A DNA stretch of 10,846 nucleotides from Alphaproteobacteria bacterium. Its GTDB lineage: Bacteria > Pseudomonadota > Alphaproteobacteria > Micavibrionales > Micavibrionaceae. The notes under the pieces are model-generated. The model did no database searches, was not told the origin of the DNA, and was given only the letters and a program-made list of their open reading frames with translations. Below are positions 6,506 through 10,846 of the stretch, in pieces. The stretch's first letter is position 1. Every line of letters begins with the position of its first letter. The position numbers were made by a program, and so were the translations under genes. The stretch is from contig JAUILO010000084.1 in the NCBI GenBank assembly GCA_030432775.1, positions 1-10,846 of the forward strand, given 5' to 3'.

Positions 6506-7651
6506 TCTGCCGATACGCCGATCTTTCATAAAAGCCGTATATTATATGGCGAATCTCATGCAAGGCAGGCTGTGTCTGATGGGCAACCTGTCGTTGTGGT
6601 TGAGGGGTATGTCGATGTGGTCGCATGTTTTCAAGGCGGTTTTCAGGGCGCTGTTGCGCCGATGGGCACAGCATTAACCGATGAACAGATACTGCGTCTT
6701 TGGAAGCTTATTCCTATGGATATGAAGGTGCCAATTCTATGTTTTGATGGCGATAAAGCAGGGCAGCGCGCAGCGTTTAGAGCTTGCGAGAATTTACTGC
6801 CGCTTTTAAAGCCCAACCATAGCGCCAGATTTGCATTTTTGCCCGATGGTCAGGATCCGGATAGTTTGATCAAGGAAAAGGGCAGAGAGGCGTTTGACAG
6901 TATATTGAATGCTTCGATATCGTTATCTGAATTTTTGTGGAGCCATTATGTCAGCGTATCAGACCTGACAACACCGGAAGGCAAAGCCGGTCTTGAAAAA
7001 ATATTGAATGATCAGGTCGATAAAATTAGCGATCGAACCGTTCAACAATATTATAAACAGAATTTTAGAAATAAACTCTACGAAACCTTTCGCCCCCAAA
7101 AGAAGCAATCAAACTGGAACAGCAATGCCACCAAAGGCAAGTGGAATGGCAAGAAGGGCGCTTATACGCCAGTGCCACAGGTCAATCTACGTCGTCCGGG
7201 CGGTACGAATAGTGCGCTTTATGCAAAGATTTTACTGGCAACATTGGTCAATCATCCCAGTATTTTTGATGTCATAGAGGAAAGGTTGGGACTGCTTCGC
7301 TTTGAACATGCGGAGCTGGATAATGTAAGACAGGCGTTGCTAGAGTTGCTTTCAACCGATCAAGTACTTGACACGAAGGCGATACAGGGCCATTTAAATG
7401 ATCTGGGTTTGCAAACAGAGCTTGATTCGATAGTATCGGAAGCTGTATATACGCATGCAGGGTTCGCAAGAGCGGGCAGCGATGATTCGGAAGTATTAGG
7501 CGGATGGAACGAAATTGCGGAGCGTTTAGGCGCTCAGGACCTTGGAGAAGAGATACAAAGGGTTCGAAGAGAATTTGTTGATGATTTTAGTGAAGAGAAC
7601 GAAAAACGCTTTTTGGCACTGCAAAGTGTGAAAAACAATACAAAGCGTTGA
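6458..7651 (+). CDS. dnaG: DNA primase, C-terminal piece with TOPRIM and helicase-binding regions
   Basis: This frame carries the rest of DnaG: RPPDRGDYKPAKYMNS, then the TOPRIM domain with VVVVEGYVDVVA (catalytic Glu49 of the piece, 272 after repair) and ILCFDGDKAG (Asp97 and Asp99; 320 and 322), followed by FLPDGQDPDSLI. The C-terminal part from about residue 250 of the piece is the more variable helicase-interacting region. The listed start is TTG at 6458, inside the duplicated segment and without a Shine-Dalgarno sequence. A better candidate is ATG at 6500-6502, which overlaps the TGA of the N-terminal piece (ATGA) and would give 383 residues by reinitiation. No further lesion is visible to the TGA at 7649-7651. 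rpoD follows after 66 nt. Identity is secure; whether this is a separate protein is unknown. Confidence 0.88.
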   Translation: MRPPDRGDYKPAKYMNSADTPIFHKSRILYGESHARQAVSDGQPVVVVEGYVDVVACFQGGFQGAVAPMGTALTDEQILRLWKLIPMDMKVPILCFDGDKAGQRAAFRACENLLPLLKPNHSARFAFLPDGQDPDSLIKEKGREAFDSILNASISLSEFLWSHYVSVSDLTTPEGKAGLEKILNDQVDKISDRTVQQYYKQNFRNKLYETFRPQKKQSNWNSNATKGKWNGKKGAYTPVPQVNLRRPGGTNSALYAKILLATLVNHPSIFDVIEERLGLLRFEHAELDNVRQALLELLSTDQVLDTKAIQGHLNDLGLQTELDSIVSEAVYTHAGFARAGSDDSEVLGGWNEIAERLGAQDLGEEIQRVRREFVDDFSEENEKRFLALQSVKNNTKR

Positions 7652-7660
7652 TACACCCCT

Positions 7661-7689
7661 TTGATCTTTCAATAAAAATAGGGTTTAAT
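7661..7689 (+). promoter_or_regulatory. Possible promoter of rpoD
   Basis: TTGATC (7661-7666) and TTTAAT (7684-7689) are 17 nt apart and match the sigma-70 -35 and -10 consensus at four and five of six positions. A start near 7696 would leave a leader of about 20 nt before rpoD. It lies just after the dnaG stop, where an internal rpoD promoter is known in other bacteria. Seen by eye only. Confidence 0.4.
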
Positions 7690-7717
7690 CGCATAAATTA
7701 AGAATCGGTAATCTACG

Positions 7718-9682
7718 ATGTCACCACGAAGCAGTACTGGGCAAGTAAAAGTGAGTAGAGAAAAAAAAGTAAAAAAGACTGATGCAGCGACCGGTAAAGG
7801 GTCATTGCAGTCTATTATAAAAAAATTGGTAAAAGACGGTAAGGACAAAGGTTTTCTAACCTTTGAAGAGATCAATAAGGCCATTCCGGCCGAGAGTTTT
7901 TCTCCAGATGAAATCGAAGACTCCATGTCAAAATTGACAGAGGGAGGGATTCAGCTTGTCGATAGTGAAGACGATGTTGAAGATGTTGATGATTCTGACA
8001 ATGATGGCGATGATGATGAAGAAATAGACGGCGGCAATTACGAAGCCGGTGGTAATATCTCGTCTGATGACACAGGCCGTACGGATGATCCTGTGCGTAT
8101 GTATCTTCGCGAAATGGGCTCGGTTGAGCTATTGTCACGCGAGGGCGAAATTGCGATTGCCAAACGTATTGAAGCCGGTAAGGAAATGATGATTGGCGGG
8201 ATTTGCGAATCTCCGCTTGCGATTGAATCATTAATTGCCTGGTATGAGGCTCTACAAAAAGGCGACATTCTTCTGCGTGAGGTTATTGACCTTGATGCGA
8301 CGTATAGTGGCAGCGACGAAGAAGAAGAGGACGAAGAAGAAGCCGAGGAAAATGAAGACGGCTCTGAAGACGGCGATGATTCTGATAAAGAAGAAGGCGA
8401 TTCTGAAGCCGAGGAAACAATTTCCTTGTCTGCTATGGAAGAAGAGCTTCTTCCTGAAGTGTCTCAGAATTTTGATAAAATCAAAAAGACATATAAGAAA
8501 ATGCAAAAGGTGCAACAAGAGCGCCTTGATGCACTTGCCGAGGGTAAAGATCCAGCCGAAGCTGCGAACAAGAAATACGAAGGCTTCAAAAAAGACATGA
8601 TTGTTCTGATGAACGAAGTGCGTTTGAACAATGCCCGTATTGAACAATTGCTTGACCGTTTATACCAGATGAACAGAAACCTTGTGAGTATAGAAGGTAA
8701 GTTCATGCGCGAAGCTGTTGATTGTGGTGTAAAACGCGAAAGCTTCATGGAAGAATATTTTGGTTCCGAACTTGATCCGACATGGACTGACCGCGTTAAA
8801 GGCGTGAATAAAAAATGGGAATCTTTCGTTACTGATAAGACCAAAGAAATCGAAGATTTCCGTAGTGAGATTGCTGATATTTCCGAAGAAGCGGGTCTGC
8901 CGATCCCTGAATTCCGCCGTATTGTGTCTACAGTGCAAAAAGGTGAGCGTGAAGCGGCACGCGCCAAAAAAGAAATGGTTGAAGCCAATTTGCGTTTGGT
9001 TATTTCCATTGCAAAAAAATACACAAATCGTGGCTTGCAATTCCTTGATCTAATTCAGGAAGGTAATATTGGTTTGATGAAAGCGGTTGATAAATTTGAA
9101 TATCGCCGTGGCTATAAATTCTCGACTTATGCAACATGGTGGATCAGACAGGCCATTACACGTTCGATTGCCGATCAGGCGCGTACGATTCGTATTCCTG
9201 TGCATATGATTGAAACAATCAATAAACTTGTGCGTACAAGTCGCCAGATGATGCACGAAATTGGCCGTGAGCCAACACCTGAAGAATTGGCCGCACGTTT
9301 GCATATGCCTCTTGATAAGGTGCGTAAGGTTCTTAAAATTGCAAAAGAACCTGTTAGTATGGAAACTCCGATTGGTGATGAAGAAGATTCCAGCTTGGGT
9401 GATTTTATCGAAGATAAAAATGCGATTTTGCCGGTTGAAAGTGCTATCCATTCAAACTTACGTGAAACCACAACCCGCGTTTTGGCATCGTTAACACCAA
9501 GAGAAGAGCGCGTATTGCGTATGCGTTTTGGTATCGGCATGAATACTGATCACACTCTTGAAGAAGTTGGTCAGCAATTTAACGTAACGCGTGAACGTAT
9601 CCGCCAGATCGAAGCCAAAGCTTTGCGTAAGTTAAAGCATCCAAGCAGATCACGTAAACTACGTAGCTTCCTGGATACATAG
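7718..9682 (+). CDS. rpoD: Primary sigma factor RpoD (sigma-70)
   Basis: Directs RNA polymerase to housekeeping promoters. The 654 residues hold the full set of regions. Region 1.1 is at about 28-84 and region 1.2 is DDPVRMYLREMGSVELLSRE (123-142). The non-conserved insert runs from about 155 to 400. Region 2 includes NLRLVISIAKKYTNRGLQFL, DLIQEGNIGLMKAVDKFEYR and the -10-binding YATWWIRQAITRSIADQ (471-487). Region 3 is at about 500-565, and region 4 holds LTPREERVLRMRFGIG and the -35-recognition helix VTRERIRQIEAKALRKLK (623-640). Two acidic low-complexity tracts, 83-104 and 198-233, are visible; the second is almost all Glu, Asp and Ser. The ATG at 7718 gives a complete region 1.1; an in-frame GTG at 7751 is an alternative. 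No strong Shine-Dalgarno sequence is seen. The gene is intact, unlike yqeY and dnaG upstream. Confidence 0.98.
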   Translation: MSPRSSTGQVKVSREKKVKKTDAATGKGSLQSIIKKLVKDGKDKGFLTFEEINKAIPAESFSPDEIEDSMSKLTEGGIQLVDSEDDVEDVDDSDNDGDDDEEIDGGNYEAGGNISSDDTGRTDDPVRMYLREMGSVELLSREGEIAIAKRIEAGKEMMIGGICESPLAIESLIAWYEALQKGDILLREVIDLDATYSGSDEEEEDEEEAEENEDGSEDGDDSDKEEGDSEAEETISLSAMEEELLPEVSQNFDKIKKTYKKMQKVQQERLDALAEGKDPAEAANKKYEGFKKDMIVLMNEVRLNNARIEQLLDRLYQMNRNLVSIEGKFMREAVDCGVKRESFMEEYFGSELDPTWTDRVKGVNKKWESFVTDKTKEIEDFRSEIADISEEAGLPIPEFRRIVSTVQKGEREAARAKKEMVEANLRLVISIAKKYTNRGLQFLDLIQEGNIGLMKAVDKFEYRRGYKFSTYATWWIRQAITRSIADQARTIRIPVHMIETINKLVRTSRQMMHEIGREPTPEELAARLHMPLDKVRKVLKIAKEPVSMETPIGDEEDSSLGDFIEDKNAILPVESAIHSNLRETTTRVLASLTPREERVLRMRFGIGMNTDHTLEEVGQQFNVTRERIRQIEAKALRKLKHPSRSRKLRSFLDT

Positions 9683-9710
9683 GCTTCCTTTATACTTAGA
9701 TCATATTGAT

Positions 9711-10220
9711 ATGAAGTTATTTGCATTTTTTATCGGGGGAGGAACACATAACTCTCTTATCGAGTTGCACGATGCTTGTTTTTTCATCGGCGAAAAAATG
9801 GAGGATTGCTACGATAATATCCGCGCACATTGGTGGGGAGATCCGAAGACCCTGCATGTTGATTGTTATGGCGAGTTAACGCAGGCCGATGGTTATAAAG
9901 TCTCCCTTCATAAAACACCCTCCGAAAATGATGAATTGAAGCTCTATTTTATTAATCTTGGCGGTTATATTTCCGGCGATTTTCAAGAATTGCATAAAAA
10001 TGTTTTCGTTGTGGCACGCACTGAGGTCAAAGCCAGAGTCAAAGCATTAAAACAGATACAAGATTGGAGCGGTCATCACAAAGACTGTGAATATGATGTA
10101 GAAGAATGTTTTTGTATTAATAGCGCCGTTGAAGGTAGCTCGTATTATCTTCATCTGGATCCAATTGCTGACCAGTCTTTGTTTTCTTTTTCGACGAAGT
10201 ATTTCAGGTTGAACGAATAA
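9711..10220 (+). CDS. DUF1543 family protein
   Basis: A 169-residue protein that fits the uncharacterised DUF1543 family. Visible marks are the start MKLFAFFIGG, SLIELHDACFFIG (15-27), the tryptophan-rich AHWWGDP (39-45) and LHVDCYGELTQADGYKVSLH (48-67). The rest includes LYFINLGGYISGDFQELH and a region with two cysteines, CEYDVEECFC, near 123-132. There is no signal peptide or membrane segment. The ATG is 28 nt after the rpoD stop with no clear Shine-Dalgarno sequence, so it may be read from rpoD transcripts. No function is established for the family that I can name, and I propose none. Family assignment is from memory of the motif pattern. Confidence 0.8.
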   Translation: MKLFAFFIGGGTHNSLIELHDACFFIGEKMEDCYDNIRAHWWGDPKTLHVDCYGELTQADGYKVSLHKTPSENDELKLYFINLGGYISGDFQELHKNVFVVARTEVKARVKALKQIQDWSGHHKDCEYDVEECFCINSAVEGSSYYLHLDPIADQSLFSFSTKYFRLNE

Positions 10221-10239
10221 ATAGCGGTTTTTGGTTATG

Positions 10240-10680
10240 TTATCGGCGCAGTGCCCGTAATGGTGCTGTGCGTTCAAAAAACTCCCATTTATTATGGGCA
10301 TTTAAAATATCACGGCATGTGCTGTTGATTTGCGAATCTTTAATGCCGCGCAGTTTTCGGTGAATGCTTTTTGTACTGGCCCCAAGTTCAAGCGCATCGG
10401 CCACAATCAAGTGCATAAGCGCGCCGGCATTACACGCCCGTATCACATGATTTGCCAGATCAGCAGCATTTTTAAAAACGCGCGAGGTGTTTTCATCCGG
10501 CCGCGCTGCGGCTTTTTCAAATTTGACGCGCAGCAATCCAACATTGCCGCTTGGGTATCCTGTATCAATCATGAAAAGCATACTCGCAACTGAGGTAGAA
10601 TATGTAAAGATATTTTTATGGTAATTGTTCCTGTGGGTGGATATCAACTGGCGATGAAAATGCTTTAAAGTGTTTTGCAC
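10240..10680 (-). CDS. Hypothetical protein, unrecognised
   Basis: A 146-residue ORF from GTG at 10680 that I do not recognise. It converges on the DUF1543 gene with only 19 nt between the stops. AAAGG lies five nt before the GTG, which gives some support to this start. An internal ATG at 10581 would give a shorter protein of 113 residues beginning MLFMIDTGYPSGNVGLLRVK. The first 33 residues are rich in His, Asn and Thr and look less protein-like than the rest, which favours the shorter form. The core has an alpha-helical look (NAADLANHVIRACNAGALMH, LIVADALELGASTKSIHRKL) and the C-terminus is basic. There is no signal peptide or clear membrane helix. The opposite-strand 87-residue ORF (10330-10593) is shorter and less convincing. 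Confidence 0.5.
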   Translation of the reverse strand: MQNTLKHFHRQLISTHRNNYHKNIFTYSTSVASMLFMIDTGYPSGNVGLLRVKFEKAAARPDENTSRVFKNAADLANHVIRACNAGALMHLIVADALELGASTKSIHRKLRGIKDSQINSTCRDILNAHNKWEFFERTAPLRALRR

Positions 10681-10846
10681 TATTGCCTTTGTTGTCTATT
10701 TGGTGATATGACCTTAGATGAAGCAAAACTATTGTCAGGTACACATGCGCTACAAGTAACTACACTCTCAGGTTGGTTAGTGGTAGACTACCTAGAAATC
10801 ATTAAAATATCAACGAAAAGTCATTAAAATATCAATACTATGTAGG
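10681..10846. other. Right-end region without a supported gene
   Basis: The last 166 nt contain only a 39-codon ORF (ATG 10708 to TAA 10825-10827, beginning MTLDEAKLLSGTHALQVTTL), which has no good Shine-Dalgarno sequence and no recognised relative. Its 3' end overlaps the direct repeat at 10799-10835. The region may be the upstream side of a gene beyond the window or the edge of a repeat array. Confidence 0.4.
10799..10835 (+). repeat. 15-bp direct repeat, 22-bp period, at window edge
   Basis: TCATTAAAATATCAA occurs exactly at 10799-10813 and 10821-10835, separated by CGAAAAG. A third copy would be due at 10843 but the window ends at 10846, so continuation cannot be judged. Confidence 0.7.

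Noticed and set aside
8252..8647. Minus-strand ORF rich in Phe, Leu and Ile opposite the middle of rpoD
   Set aside because: It is the antisense shadow of the acidic, lysine-rich rpoD segment; the hydrophobic look comes from complementing GAA and AAA codons.
10330..10593. 87-codon plus-strand ORF at the right end
   Set aside because: It is shorter and less protein-like than the minus-strand ORF covering the same bases, and no Shine-Dalgarno sequence was seen.

Overview
The window looks like a chromosomal core segment of an alphaproteobacterium, in or near the Rhodospirillales/Micavibrionales-like lineages. The call rests on the order carB/carA divergent from yqeY-dnaG-rpoD, the RpoD sequence and the type of carbonic anhydrase. 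Taxonomy finer than class is a guess. Base composition is moderate and slightly AT-leaning. I found no rRNA, tRNA, CRISPR array, insertion sequence or prophage gene.

Left half (1-4925, all minus strand). Read in the direction of transcription, the order is carA (carbamoyl-phosphate synthase small subunit), an HD-domain hydrolase of the YfbR/HDDC2 type, a beta-class carbonic anhydrase, and carB (large subunit, cut by the window edge after 726 residues). carA, the HD gene and the carbonic anhydrase gene are tightly packed: an 11-nt gap, then an 11-nt overlap, each with a strong Shine-Dalgarno sequence. carB follows after a 239-nt spacer holding an imperfect inverted repeat. The striking point is that an enzyme interconverting CO2 and bicarbonate sits between the two subunits of an enzyme that consumes bicarbonate.

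Middle (5035-9682, plus strand). This is the macromolecular-synthesis cluster yqeY-dnaG-rpoD. Two of its three genes are broken as read. yqeY has a small deletion-type frameshift near codon 43. dnaG carries a 59-bp insertion (6421-6479) with the geometry of a two-step template switch: an inverted copy of the sequence just downstream, followed by a second direct copy of the sequence just upstream. Removing those 59 bases restores one 620-residue primase frame. The insertion creates a 32-bp perfect hairpin and also an ATGA stop-start overlap, so two separate primase pieces are conceivable. A sequencing, amplification or assembly artefact is at least as likely, because dnaG is essential. rpoD is intact and has a plausible promoter of its own.

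Right end (9683-10846). A DUF1543-family gene follows rpoD on the plus strand. An unrecognised 146-residue ORF converges on it from the minus strand. The last 170 bases hold no convincing gene, but end in a 15-bp direct repeat with a 22-bp period that may continue outside the window.
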